Shown: positions 53,175-61,527, counted from the first letter of the stretch. The stretch: DNA of 64,000 nucleotides from Oceanobacillus sp. HTM 045 (GCA_009733745.1 WNWL01000001.1:682001-746000), one strand, 5' to 3'. The notes: a model not told the origin generated them from the letters alone. Made by a program: numbers and translations.

Positions 53175-54789
53175 GCGTTTCCTTGGTCGCCGAGAGCTTC
53201 ACCTCCGGGTAGTCGCGGATCACCCGGTCGATGTCCCATTGCAAGCGGGTCATGTAGACCGGGTCGCCGTCATGGTCGTCGGCCATGTGGCCCTTGTTGG
53301 CGTTCTGGAACGCCTCCAGCTTGTCGCGCGGGCCGGTGATCCAGCGGGCGGAGGTGAACTGGGTCGCCTCGAACCGGACCGGGATGCCGTATTCCTGCTC
53401 GATCCGGCTGGCCAGCACCTCGAACTGCAGGTTGCCGACCACGCCGACGATCCAGCCCGAGCCGATGCGCGGCTTGAACAGCTTGGCCGCGCCTTCCTCG
53501 GCGAACTGGGTCAGCGCCTTGTCGAGATGCTTGGCCTTCATCGGGTCGGTCGCGCGGACGTTCTGCAACAGCTCCGGCGCGAAGGAGGGGATGCCGGTGA
53601 AGCGCAGGTTCTCGCCCTCGGTCAGCGCGTCGCCGATCCGGAGCTGGCCATGGTTCGGGATGCCGATGATGTCGCCCGCCCAGGCGTCGTCGGCGATCTC
53701 GCGCTCGGAGGCGAGGAACAACACCGGGTTGGAGATCGCCATCGGCTTGCCCGCCCGGACGTGGTGCAGCTTCTGGCCCCGCTTGAAGTGGCCGGAGCAG
53801 AGCCGGAGGAAGGCCACCCGGTCGCGGTGCTTGGGGTCCATGTTGGCCTGCACCTTGAAGACGAAGCCGGTGACCTTGCCTTCCTCCGCGCCAACCTGCC
53901 GGTCCGCGGTCATGCGCGGCTGGGGCGGGGGGGCGTAGGCGGAGATGCCCTTCATCAGCTCCTGCACGCCGAAGGAGTTGATCGCCGAGCCGAACCAGAT
54001 CGGCGTCATCGTGCCGTCGAGCACCGCCTGCGGGTCGAGTTTCGGCAGTAGCTCGCGCGCCATCTCGACCTCCTCGCGGAGCGTCTCCAGCAGTCCTGCG
54101 GGGATGTGCTCGGCGAGCTTGGGGTCGTCCAGCCCCTCGATGGCGATGCTCGCCGCCTTCACGTTGCGGTCGGCGCGCGGCATCAGCTCCAGCCGGTCGT
54201 TCAGCATATCGTAGGCGCCGAGGAAGTCGCGGCCCATGCCGATCGGCCAGCTTGCCGGGGTCACGTCGAGCGCCAGCGTCTCCTGGATCTCGTCGACGAT
54301 CTCGAAGGTGTCGCGGCTCTCCCGGTCCATCTTGTTGCAGAAGGTCAGGATCGGCAGGTCGCGCAACCGGCAGACCTCGAAAAGCTTGCGGGTCTGGCTC
54401 TCCACGCCCTTGGCGCCGTCGATCACCATCACCGCCGCGTCCACGGCGGTGAGGGTGCGGTAGGTGTCCTCGGAAAAATCCTCGTGGCCCGGCGTGTCGA
54501 CCAGGTTGAACCAGTTGGTGCCGTATTCGAACGACATCGCCGAGGCGGAGACGGAGATGCCGCGCTCCTGCTCCATCTTCATGAAGTCGGAGCGCGTGCG
54601 CCGCGCCTCGCCCTTGGCCCGGACCTGGCCGGCCATCTGGATCGCGCCCCCGTAGAGCAGCAGCTTCTCGGTCAGCGTGGTCTTGCCCGCATCGGGGTGC
54701 GAGATGATCGCGAAGGTCCGCCTGCGCGCGATCTCGGGCGGCAGGACGGGCGCGTTCGACTGGGCTTTGGGCGTGGCATCTTCCGGCAT
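53167..54789 (-). CDS. prfC: Peptide chain release factor 3
   Basis: 540 residues. GTPase that recycles RF1/RF2. G1 HPDAGKTTL, RGISVSASAMSF, G3 DTPGHEDFSEDTYRTL, G4 NKMDR, then EF-Tu domain 2 and RF3 C-terminal regions. The frame is open far upstream, but conservation starts at MPEDATPK. No Shine-Dalgarno is seen; CTATAGG lies ten bases before the ATG, so the transcript may be leaderless. Confidence 0.95.
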   Translation of the reverse strand: MPEDATPKAQSNAPVLPPEIARRRTFAIISHPDAGKTTLTEKLLLYGGAIQMAGQVRAKGEARRTRSDFMKMEQERGISVSASAMSFEYGTNWFNLVDTPGHEDFSEDTYRTLTAVDAAVMVIDGAKGVESQTRKLFEVCRLRDLPILTFCNKMDRESRDTFEIVDEIQETLALDVTPASWPIGMGRDFLGAYDMLNDRLELMPRADRNVKAASIAIEGLDDPKLAEHIPAGLLETLREEVEMARELLPKLDPQAVLDGTMTPIWFGSAINSFGVQELMKGISAYAPPPQPRMTADRQVGAEEGKVTGFVFKVQANMDPKHRDRVAFLRLCSGHFKRGQKLHHVRAGKPMAISNPVLFLASEREIADDAWAGDIIGIPNHGQLRIGDALTEGENLRFTGIPSFAPELLQNVRATDPMKAKHLDKALTQFAEEGAAKLFKPRIGSGWIVGVVGNLQFEVLASRIEQEYGIPVRFEATQFTSARWITGPRDKLEAFQNANKGHMADDHDGDPVYMTRLQWDIDRVIRDYPEVKLSATKETHV

Positions 54790-54918
54790 GCGCGCCCTAT
54801 AGCGGTTCGGCGCACGGCAGGGAAGGGGCTGGGACGGGGCCGGAATGTGCCCGCGATTGGCGCTTGCGTCGCCGGGGGCGGGGTCTATCGTTGTCGGCGA
54901 GGCGGCGGGAGACATGCC

Positions 54919-55314
54919 ATGCAGGTCAAGATCGCGAGGTGGTACTCGATCACGATGGTGGTGCTGGGCATCGTGCTCACGGTCGTGAACCTGTGGCTGA
55001 TGTCGTCCAGCGGGCGGTTCCAGATGGGGATCATCCTCGGGCCGATGATCTTCCTGTTCGGCTTTCTCGGTCTCTACAACGCGCTCTTCGTCTGGAACGG
55101 GCGGGAGCTTGAGATGCGCAACGTGCTCGGCATGACGCTCCGCCGGGTGCCGCTCTCGGAGCTCGAGGTCGCCGACGAGGAGCGCGGGCGGATGCTCTAC
55201 CGCGTCCGCGACAACGGCAAGCGGCGCAAGCTGGTGCGCGACGGCTGGTTCCTCTGGGACAAGGAAGGCTCCAAGAACCTGATCGACACCATCGAGGCGC
55301 AGCTCGCGCACTGA
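54919..55314 (+). CDS. Small two-helix membrane protein, unknown (tandem pair, first)
   Basis: 131 residues; GGGAG upstream of the ATG. Two hydrophobic segments (about 9-31 and 38-57) followed by a basic and acidic soluble tail: LEMRNVLGMTLRRVPLSELEVADEERGRM. The helix-helix-strand layout L-x-M-R-N-V-L-G-M-T-L-R-R-V-P is repeated in the next gene (L-A-M-R-M-F-G-L-T-I-R-R-F-P), so the two are paralogues. PH-like bacterial membrane proteins look like this, but I cannot assign a family. Confidence 0.75.
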   Translation: MQVKIARWYSITMVVLGIVLTVVNLWLMSSSGRFQMGIILGPMIFLFGFLGLYNALFVWNGRELEMRNVLGMTLRRVPLSELEVADEERGRMLYRVRDNGKRRKLVRDGWFLWDKEGSKNLIDTIEAQLAH

Positions 55315-55332
55315 CTCCGGGGAGGCGCGGCG

Positions 55333-55779
55333 ATGCCGATCACCATCCGCATGAAGACCTGGGTGATCGCGGCGCACTGGGCCGCGGCGGCGCTGCTGTT
55401 CGCGCTGTCGGCCTCGATGGGGTTCCGCTTCCAGCTCATGACCGGGCCGATCCTGCTGGTGCTGCTCGCGATCAACGCCACGGTGGCGCCGGCCTTCGTC
55501 TTCGACGGCCAGTCGCTGGCGATGCGGATGTTCGGCCTGACCATCCGCCGCTTCCCCGCGGACGCGCTGCGGGTGGAGCGCGGCGCCGAGCGCGCGTCGA
55601 TCTGGGCGACGACGCGAAGCGGGCGCGAGCGGGCGCTGATCGCCGTGCCCTCGCTGGTCTACGAGGAGGCGGGCACTGCGGCGCTCGCCCGCGTGATCGA
55701 GGGCGGGCAGGCATCCGGTGAAATGGGGGCAGGCAAAACGGGGGCAGGCAAAACAGGGGCAAGCGAAACGGGGGATTGA
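55333..55779 (+). CDS. Small two-helix membrane protein, unknown (tandem pair, second)
   Basis: 148 residues, 18 bp after its paralogue, with GGGGAGG upstream. Two hydrophobic segments (12-30, 38-56), then LAMRMFGLTIRRFPADALRVERG. The C-terminus ends in a repeat G-A-G-K-T-G-A-G-K-T-G-A-S-E-T-G encoded by a 15-bp minisatellite, which is absent from the first copy and probably disordered. Confidence 0.75.
   Translation: MPITIRMKTWVIAAHWAAAALLFALSASMGFRFQLMTGPILLVLLAINATVAPAFVFDGQSLAMRMFGLTIRRFPADALRVERGAERASIWATTRSGRERALIAVPSLVYEEAGTAALARVIEGGQASGEMGAGKTGAGKTGASETGD
55725..55769 (+). repeat. 15-bp minisatellite, three units
   Basis: Unit GGGGGCAGGCAAAAC at 55725-55739 and 55740-55754, and a diverged third (AGGGGCAAGCGAAAC) at 55755-55769, in frame within the 3' end of the coding region. 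Repeat number may vary between strains. Confidence 0.8.
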
Positions 55780-55831
55780 GGCGAGGCCGTACTCCCGACT
55801 AGTGTCCCCCGGCAATCCACGGGAGGACATC

Positions 55832-56611
55832 ATGGATCTTGGTATCAGGGGCCGGAAGGCGATCGTCTGCGCCGCGTCGAAGGGGCTGGGCAAGGGCTGC
55901 GCCAACGCGCTGGCCGAGGCGGGCGTCGACCTGGTCATCAACGCGCGCACCGCCGAGACGCTGGAGGCGACGGCGGAAGAGCTGCGCGCGCAGCACGGCG
56001 TCTCCGTCACCGCCGTGCCGGGCGACATCACCACCGACGCCGTGCGCGCGGCGCTGATCGAGGCCTGCCCGGCGCCCGACATCCTCGTCAACAATGCCGG
56101 CGGCCCGCCGCCGGGCATGTGGCACGACTGGGGCCGCGACGAATGGCAGGCCGCGATCGAGGCCAACATGCTGACGCCGATCCTGCTGGCCACGGCGCTG
56201 CTGCCCGGCATGGTCGAGCGGCGCTGGGGCAGGGTGGTCAACATCACCTCGCAGTCGGTCAAGGGACCGGTGCCGCAACTGGGCCTTTCCAACGCGGCGC
56301 GGGCGGGCCTGACCGGCTTCGTCGCCGGTACCTCCCGGCAGGTGGCGAAATACGGGGTGACGATCAACAACCTCCTGCCCGGCAGCCACGCCACCGACCG
56401 GATCGCCGCGCTGGAGGAGAACATCGCCCGGGCGCAGAACATCTCCCGCGAGGAGGCTTCCGAGCTGCGCCAGGGGCAGATCCCGGCCGGGCGCTACGGC
56501 ACGACGGAGGAGTTCGGCGCGGCATGCGCCTTCCTCTGCTCGCAATTCGCGGGCTTCATCGTCGGCCAGAACATCCTGCTCGACGGCGGCCAGACCAACG
56601 TGACGATCTGA
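55832..56611 (+). CDS. SDR-family oxidoreductase with non-canonical active site
   Basis: 259 residues from ATG 55832 (GGGAGG upstream). ASKGLGKG (15-22) binds the cofactor and NNAGGPPPG follows. The catalytic Y-x3-K is absent: the segment reads I-T-S-Q-S-V-K..L-G-L-S-N-A-A-R, with S153 and R157 where Tyr and Lys stand. This variant is known in a recognisable SDR subgroup; its reaction is uncertain. Monocistronic. Confidence 0.88.
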   Translation: MDLGIRGRKAIVCAASKGLGKGCANALAEAGVDLVINARTAETLEATAEELRAQHGVSVTAVPGDITTDAVRAALIEACPAPDILVNNAGGPPPGMWHDWGRDEWQAAIEANMLTPILLATALLPGMVERRWGRVVNITSQSVKGPVPQLGLSNAARAGLTGFVAGTSRQVAKYGVTINNLLPGSHATDRIAALEENIARAQNISREEASELRQGQIPAGRYGTTEEFGAACAFLCSQFAGFIVGQNILLDGGQTNVTI

Positions 56612-56743
56612 CCCGGCGACCTGACGAAGCCATCCGGGGCGGGACCGACCGCCCCGGAATGCCGGGGTGTCGCGCCGTTCGGGCCTGGCAGGCTTGACCC
56701 GGCCTACCGCCTTGGGCTGGATGGCGGGGTCCGGAGAATGCCG

Positions 56744-57211
56744 ATGCCCCGTCTCGTTACCCGTCTCGCTGCCCTGCTCCTTGCAATCCTGGCTCCCGCG
56801 CTCAGCCCGCCCGCCGCGCTGGCGGAGGGGCTCGCGGTATCGCCATGCAGCGACCACGCCTGGCACGCCGCGCTGCCGCCCCCGGCTGCCGCGGATATGC
56901 GGACCTATTACCAGGGCGAAGTCGAGGTGGCGACGACCGCGACCGCCTCGGGCATGCAGATGGTGATCGGGATGCCCGGCGCCGGCGGTGTGCGGGACTG
57001 CAAGGTGGTCAATCTCGGCGGCGGCGACGGCTTCGCCCGGCTGTTCGCCTACAGTTTCGAGGCGAGCTACAACCCCGCCACGGGGCTCCGCATCGTCTTC
57101 GACTACGCCGTGCCGCAAAGCCCCGGCGATGCCATCGAGGTCGACTGGTTTCGCGGTGCCGTGACCCTCAATCTCGCCACCGGCCAGGTGGCGGCAGAAA
57201 CCGTCGAGTAG
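56744..57211 (+). CDS. Exported protein of unknown function (tandem pair, first)
   Basis: 155 residues from ATG 56744 (GGAG seven bases upstream; an ATG two codons earlier is too close to it). Signal peptide ends AALA-EG. A beta-rich mature domain with two cysteines (P-C-S-D and V-R-D-C-K-V-V-N). F-E-A-S-Y-N-P-A-T-G-L-R-I-V-F-D-Y matches I-E-A-S-Y-D-P-A-E-G-L-T-I-R-F-P-Y in the next gene. The fold is not recognised. Confidence 0.8.
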   Translation: MPRLVTRLAALLLAILAPALSPPAALAEGLAVSPCSDHAWHAALPPPAAADMRTYYQGEVEVATTATASGMQMVIGMPGAGGVRDCKVVNLGGGDGFARLFAYSFEASYNPATGLRIVFDYAVPQSPGDAIEVDWFRGAVTLNLATGQVAAETVE

Positions 57212-57219
57212 GAGACACC

Positions 57220-57675
57220 ATGCGAAAGTTCCTCGCCGCCGCCGCGCTCGCGGCCCTTGCCACGCCCGTGCTCGCGCAGGGCCAGGTGACGGTTTCCCAG
57301 TGCGACTGGCTGGAGAGCGCCCGGGTCATCCCCGAGCCGTGGGAGCGGCACACGACCACCTTCTACAACGGCCAGGTGCGGATCTATGTCGCCGACTCGA
57401 TCGAGCCCGCCTGCTGCTGGGCGCATCTCGTGATCCTGCTGCCCGACCCGGACTCGGAACTGGGCGAGCGCAAGTGCGTCGCGGTGAACGGCGGCAACAT
57501 GATGGGCTACGGCGACATCGACTTCGCCCGGATCGAGGCGAGCTACGACCCCGCCGAGGGGCTGACGATCCGCTTTCCCTACGCGCTCTACATCCCCGAG
57601 ACCGGGGAGACCGGCCCGTTCACCGAGGGCCGCGTGCTGATCGACCTGTCGCGGGGCAGCGTCACGCCGCGATAG
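57220..57675 (+). CDS. Exported protein of unknown function (tandem pair, second)
   Basis: 151 residues; ATG 57220 follows the preceding stop by eight bases with AGGAG between. Signal peptide ends PVLA-QG. It is a paralogue of the preceding protein, with the shared pattern Y-x-G-x-V-x-I/V ... C-x-x-V-N-G-G ... E-A-S-Y-[DN]-P-A and four cysteines (VSQCDW, PACCW, RKCVAV). Probably periplasmic. Function unknown. Confidence 0.8.
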   Translation: MRKFLAAAALAALATPVLAQGQVTVSQCDWLESARVIPEPWERHTTTFYNGQVRIYVADSIEPACCWAHLVILLPDPDSELGERKCVAVNGGNMMGYGDIDFARIEASYDPAEGLTIRFPYALYIPETGETGPFTEGRVLIDLSRGSVTPR

Positions 57676-57787
57676 GGCCATCCGACCGGGAATCCGGCGC
57701 TTTTCCCGACCGAACCTCCGTCCCGCAACCGTCAAGTTCGCGCCGGGGTGGGTGCGCTTTGCCACAGGGTAGGGGGTGATTCCGTGG

Positions 57788-57835
57788 TATAAAGGGCCCG
57801 TGAACGGGAAATAGGCGCCGGCACGAGACCGGCGC
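57788..57835 (+). promoter_or_regulatory. Possible promoter -10 and leader hairpin
   Basis: TATAAA (57788-57793) is a good -10 without a clear -35. GCGCCGG (57815-57821) and CCGGCGC (57829-57835) form a hairpin just downstream, in the leader of the small gene at 57866. Confidence 0.35.
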
Positions 57836-57865
57836 AGGATGGAACCCAGGATCGGGATCGGAACA

Positions 57866-58051
57866 ATGGTTCTTTCGTCGGGAAATTCGCTCACCGGGCT
57901 TTTCGCCGTCTTCGAGCACGCGGCGCGCGAGGTCGCGGAGGAACTCGAAGCCCGAGCGGAGGCGCGTGACGGCGACAAGGCAGAGGACACCGGGGACGAA
58001 GTGGAAGACCGCCCCGCCCGCCGCCGGACATGGTTCCGCCGGGCACGCTGA
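57866..58051 (+). CDS. Small charged protein, about 61 residues
   Basis: ATG 57866 to TGA 58051 (an in-frame ATG at 57839 is the alternative). MVLSSGNSLTGLFAVFEHAAREVAEELEARAEAR forms an amphipathic start and acidic helix, then a short basic tail RPARRRTWFRRAR. Third positions are G/C-rich, which fits coding. Ribosome site is weak, so the call is tentative. No family recognised. Confidence 0.45.
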   Translation: MVLSSGNSLTGLFAVFEHAAREVAEELEARAEARDGDKAEDTGDEVEDRPARRRTWFRRAR

Positions 58052-58147
58052 TCGCCGTTTGCCTGTGAGGCAAGGAATGGCTTCCCTTGAGGGTTGAACA
58101 AGTCCACTCTGCGAAACGTCTTCAGTAGCGTTCGCGGAGGTTTTGTC

Positions 58148-58921
58148 TTGGGGTACGTCGTCGACGGCATGACCTGCATGTGCGAGCGCGTGGCCGGAAG
58201 GGGCACCGGGCTCGACACCCTCACGACCGGCAAGCGGGATACCTGCCGCGACCTGATCGAGAATGGCCGCTACCGCGAGGCAATCGGGCAGATTATCACC
58301 GACTTCGGCATCGCCGTCGATTTCGCCGATGTCCGCTACGACCCGACGCTGCTGATCAACGGGCGGACCACGCCCGCGGGGAACATCCAGATCGGCGAGC
58401 CGGCCTTCCAGGGTATCCTCACGCACCAGGACTTCTTCGGCATCAGCCACCCGGCGCTGCGCGAGATGCGCGACGTGGCGGCGGCGCTGACCATCGCGCA
58501 CGAGGCGACGCATCTCTACCAGTACGAGGAGTTCGGCTACATCGCCGTGGAGAAGCTGAACACCGGCGGCTACAAGCCCGAGGAGAAGCAGGTGGTGGTG
58601 AAGGCCAGCAAGGCCGAAAACGGGGTCTACGAGATGGTGGCCTATGCCAGCGAGCTGGTGAACATCGCCGCCTTCACCGCCTCGCGCGCCAACGTGAACG
58701 CCGAGCCGGGCGTGTTCGCCATCGGGCAGGACCGGACCCGCACGCTGAGCCTGATGTTCGCCCAGGCCGAGCGGCGCATCGACGATCACAAGCCGCTCAT
58801 CACCGCGGTCCGGCTGAACCCGGCCAACGTGTTCGACGGCACGATCCAGACGCTGCTGGACCGGATCCGCGCCCCCGCGATCGAGATCGACGAGGAACTC
58901 TACGTCGAGCCGGACTTCTGA
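58148..58921 (+). CDS. Putative HExxH metallopeptidase-like protein
   Basis: 257 residues. I prefer the TTG at 58148, with GGAGG seven bases upstream, to the TTG at 58094. H118-E119-A-T-H122 in ALTIAHEATHLYQYEEFG is a zinc-protease-type HExxH motif, followed 52 residues later by Y-E-M-V-A-Y-A-S-E, where a third ligand Glu could lie, as in minimal gluzincins. No signal peptide, so it is cytosolic or exported by another route. The rest has no family I recognise. AGGCAAGG region upstream holds no clear promoter. Confidence 0.65.
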   Translation: MGYVVDGMTCMCERVAGRGTGLDTLTTGKRDTCRDLIENGRYREAIGQIITDFGIAVDFADVRYDPTLLINGRTTPAGNIQIGEPAFQGILTHQDFFGISHPALREMRDVAAALTIAHEATHLYQYEEFGYIAVEKLNTGGYKPEEKQVVVKASKAENGVYEMVAYASELVNIAAFTASRANVNAEPGVFAIGQDRTRTLSLMFAQAERRIDDHKPLITAVRLNPANVFDGTIQTLLDRIRAPAIEIDEELYVEPDF

Positions 58922-59037
58922 TGCGGAGCCTGTAAGACACCCATCTGCCGCACCTCCGCAAAGGTCGCCAAACTTGCCCCGGGAGGCCCGCGTTGCTATC
59001 TCGCCGGAAAGACTGAGCCAATGACTCGGAGATCCGG

Positions 59038-60165
59038 GTGAAGGAAGCCACGCCGGCACCGCCGCCACGTCTTGCGCTCGAAGGGGTCACGCGCCGCTTC
59101 GGAGGGCGCGCGGTGGTGGATGGCGTTTCGCTGGAGGTTTCCCCCGGTGAACTGGTGTGCTTGCTTGGCCCGTCGGGCTGCGGCAAGTCCACCACACTGC
59201 GCATCGCCGCCGGGGTCGAGCGGCAGGACGCGGGCAGCGTGTCGGTGGACGGCCGGGTGGTCTCCGACGAGGCGGTGCACCTGCCGCCGGAGGAACGCTC
59301 CGTCGGGCTGATGTTCCAGGACTTCGCTCTCTTTCCGCACCTGACAGTCGCGGAGAACATTGCCTTCGGCTTGCGCGGCATGCGTCGCCCGGAGCGGCGG
59401 GCGCTGGTGGGCGACTATCTCGGCAAGGTCGGGCTGGCGGGATACGAGCAGAAGTACCCGCACCAGCTTTCCGGCGGCGAGCAGCAGCGCGTGGCGCTGG
59501 CCCGCGCCCTGGCGCCGCACCCGCATGTCATGCTGATGGACGAGCCTTTCTCCGGCCTAGACATGCGCCTGCGCGACGAGGTGCGCGACGAGACGCTGGC
59601 GATCCTCAAGGCCGAGGGGGCGGGTGTGCTGCTCGTTACCCACGAGCCCGAGGAGGCGATGAAGATGGCCGACCGGATCGCGCTGATGCGCGCGGGCCGG
59701 ATCGTGCAGGTCGGCGCGCCCTACCACATCTACAACTACCCGGTGGACCGTGCCGCGGCGGCGTTCTTCTCCGACATCAACGTGATCCACGGGGAGGTGC
59801 AGTCGCGCCAGGTGGACACGCCCTTCGGCCTGTTCCTCGCACCGGGGCTGGTCGACGGGGCGGACGTGGAAATCATCATCCGCCCGCAGCACCTCAAGAT
59901 CGACCCGGACGGACCCGCCCCCGAACCCTCCGCCGCCAACGGCGTCTCGGCGCGGGGCAGGGTGGAGCGCTCGCGCTTCGTCGGCAACGAGAGCCTGATC
60001 GAGCTGCGGATGGACCATGACGGCTCGCTCCTGCGCGCCACGCGCCCGGGCGTGTACCTGCCGGACCCGGAGACGCCGCTCTGGCTCTCCATGCGGCGCG
60101 ACCACTGCTTCATGTTTCCTTGCGCCGTGCAGAGCCGGGTCGCCTCGCCCTACGCCGGGGAGTAG
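59038..60165 (+). CDS. ABC transporter ATPase, iron(III)/FbpC-like
   Basis: 375 residues from a GTG (no strong ribosome site). Walker A GPSGCGKST, Q-loop M-F-Q-D-F-A-L-F-P-H, signature LSGGEQQR, Walker B VMLMDEPFSGLD, His switch LVTHEPEEA. The F-P-H-L-T-V-A-E-N-I-A-F-G and a C-terminal TOBE region (from about 280) fit FbpC/PotA-type importers. No permease or binding protein adjoins, so it is an orphan subunit serving another locus. Confidence 0.9.
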   Translation: MKEATPAPPPRLALEGVTRRFGGRAVVDGVSLEVSPGELVCLLGPSGCGKSTTLRIAAGVERQDAGSVSVDGRVVSDEAVHLPPEERSVGLMFQDFALFPHLTVAENIAFGLRGMRRPERRALVGDYLGKVGLAGYEQKYPHQLSGGEQQRVALARALAPHPHVMLMDEPFSGLDMRLRDEVRDETLAILKAEGAGVLLVTHEPEEAMKMADRIALMRAGRIVQVGAPYHIYNYPVDRAAAAFFSDINVIHGEVQSRQVDTPFGLFLAPGLVDGADVEIIIRPQHLKIDPDGPAPEPSAANGVSARGRVERSRFVGNESLIELRMDHDGSLLRATRPGVYLPDPETPLWLSMRRDHCFMFPCAVQSRVASPYAGE

Positions 60166-60204
60166 GCTCGACAGGCCGATTCCCGAACCGGGCAGGGAGC
60201 CCCG

Positions 60205-60291
60205 ATGGATTTCGAGCCTGATCCCGAGGAGGACGCGGTGACCACCGGCCTTCTCTTCCTGCTGTTTCTCTGGCTGACCGGCGGCGGCTGA
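60205..60291 (+). CDS. 28-residue membrane microprotein
   Basis: ATG 60205 has AGGGAG six bases upstream. The peptide begins MDFEPDPEEDAV and ends in one hydrophobic helix (TTGLLFLLFLWLTGGG). A GTG at 60238 behind GAGGAGG could give a 17-residue helix-only form. Lies 39 bp after the ABC ATPase. Function unknown. Confidence 0.45.
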   Translation: MDFEPDPEEDAVTTGLLFLLFLWLTGGG

Positions 60292-60327
60292 AGATCGCTC
60301 GGGCGCCGGAAAACTCGATCACATAAA

Positions 60328-60405
60328 AAATCGTGCGCGATTTAATCGCTGTCTCTTGAATATGGCTTGGGGCACCTCATTTATCCCGCGCACGATCTAA
60401 TCGTG
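60328..60405 (+). promoter_or_regulatory. Promoter flanked by two palindromic operators
   Basis: AAATCG-TGCG-CGATTT (60328-60343) lies just before a -35 hexamer TTGAAT (60356-60361); CACGAT-CTA-ATCGTG (60391-60405) lies just after the -10 region around ATTTAT (60379-60384). The two sites share the ATCGTG/CACGAT and TAATCG elements. The arrangement is typical of repression by a MarR/OhrR-type dimer controlling the chloroperoxidase-like gene; no such regulator gene is in the window. Confidence 0.6.
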
Positions 60406-60426
60406 TAAGAGAAACCAGAGGCCGAC

Positions 60427-61395
60427 ATGAACCCCATGAAACATCCCGCCTCGCGGCACAGCTTGTCGCTGACCCGCCGCGCCGCGCTCGCATCGGCCGG
60501 CGCGGCTTCGCTGAGCCTCGCCCTGCCAATCCGGGCGCAGGCCGGCAGTCCCACCCAGACAGGAGAGACCACCATGAGCACCTTCACCACCACCGACGGC
60601 GTCGAGATCTTCTACAAGGACTGGGGAACCGGTCAGCCGATCGTGTTCTCCCACGGCTGGCCGCTCTCGGCCGACGCCTGGGACGCCCAGCTGCTCTACT
60701 TCGGCCAGCAGGGCTACCGCGTCATCGCCCATGACCGCCGCGGCCACGGCCGGTCCGGCCAGCCCTGGGACAACAACAACATGGACCGCTACGCCGACGA
60801 CCTCGCCGAGCTGATCGAGCATCTCGACCTGCGCGACGCGATCCTGGTTGGCCACTCCACCGGCGGCGGCGAGGTGACCCGCTATATCGGCCGCCACGGC
60901 ACCGCCCGGGTCGCCAAGGCAGTTCTGGTCGGCGCGGTCCCGCCGGTGATGCTGAAGTCGGCGACCAACCCGAACGGCACGCCGATCGAGGTGTTCGACG
61001 GCATCCGCCGCGGCACCGCGCTCGACCGGTCGAACTTCTTCCGCGAACTGACCGTGCCGTTCTACGGCTTCAACCGCGAGGGCGTCACGGCGAATGCGGG
61101 CTTCCAGGAGAGCTTCTGGCTGCAGGGCATGGCCGGCTCGGTGAAGGGCCAGTACGACTCGATCCACGAGTTCTCCGAGGTCGACTACACCGACGACCTG
61201 AAGCGGATCGACGTGCCGACCCTGATCGTCCACGGCGACGACGACCAGATCGTGCCGATCGACGCCTCCGCCCGGCTCAGCGCCGACATCGTGCCGGACG
61301 CGCAGCTCCTGGTCTACGAGGGCGGCTCGCACGGCCTCGCCCAGACCGAGGCGGAGCGGTTCAACGCCGACCTGCACGCCTTCATCCGCGGCTGA
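60427..61395 (+). CDS. Non-heme chloroperoxidase-like alpha/beta hydrolase with Tat signal
   Basis: 322 residues. Catalytic S144 (VGHSTGGG), Asp in GDDDQIVP (271-273) and H302 (GGSHG) form the triad of cofactor-free haloperoxidases/perhydrolases. An N-terminal extension has a twin-arginine motif [10 protein letters not shown] (residues 14-23), hydrophobic core and A-Q-A, a Tat signal. An internal ATG (codon 50, 60574) is preceded by AGGAGA seven bases upstream and begins exactly where cytosolic homologues start, so two products may be made. Paired operators lie upstream, and tatABC follows 290 bp downstream. Confidence 0.88.
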   Translation: MNPMKHPASRHSLSLTRRAALASAGAASLSLALPIRAQAGSPTQTGETTMSTFTTTDGVEIFYKDWGTGQPIVFSHGWPLSADAWDAQLLYFGQQGYRVIAHDRRGHGRSGQPWDNNNMDRYADDLAELIEHLDLRDAILVGHSTGGGEVTRYIGRHGTARVAKAVLVGAVPPVMLKSATNPNGTPIEVFDGIRRGTALDRSNFFRELTVPFYGFNREGVTANAGFQESFWLQGMAGSVKGQYDSIHEFSEVDYTDDLKRIDVPTLIVHGDDDQIVPIDASARLSADIVPDAQLLVYEGGSHGLAQTEAERFNADLHAFIRG

Positions 61396-61427
61396 CCGGG
61401 CAGCAAGTGCATAACCCCTGACGAGAC

Positions 61428-61452
61428 GCGGGCGCCCGGCCGAGGCGCCCGC
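61428..61452 (+). terminator. Hairpin after the hydrolase gene
   Basis: GCGGGCGCC (61428-61436) and GGCGCCCGC (61444-61452), perfect 9-bp arms with a 7-nt loop, no T-run. Confidence 0.5.
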
Positions 61453-61527
61453 ACCCTTGCGGCGCCTTGCCTCGCCCCGCAGCGCCCGAAATGCCCCGGA
61501 AGGCCACCGGGGGCGCGGCAGGGCAGG

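Noticed and set aside
55725-55769. Three short spaced repeats as a CRISPR array
   Set aside because: Units are 15 bp, directly adjacent without spacers and in frame inside a coding region; this is a minisatellite.
53167-56442. A continuous minus-strand open frame of over 1000 codons that includes prfC
   Set aside because: Everything 5' of the M-P-E-D-A start is antisense to the genes at 54919-56611 and has no RF3-like sequence; it is an effect of high GC on stop codons.
59038-60165. Iron control of the FbpC-like gene
   Set aside because: No Fur- or Irr-like box was recognisable upstream, so iron regulation is not claimed.
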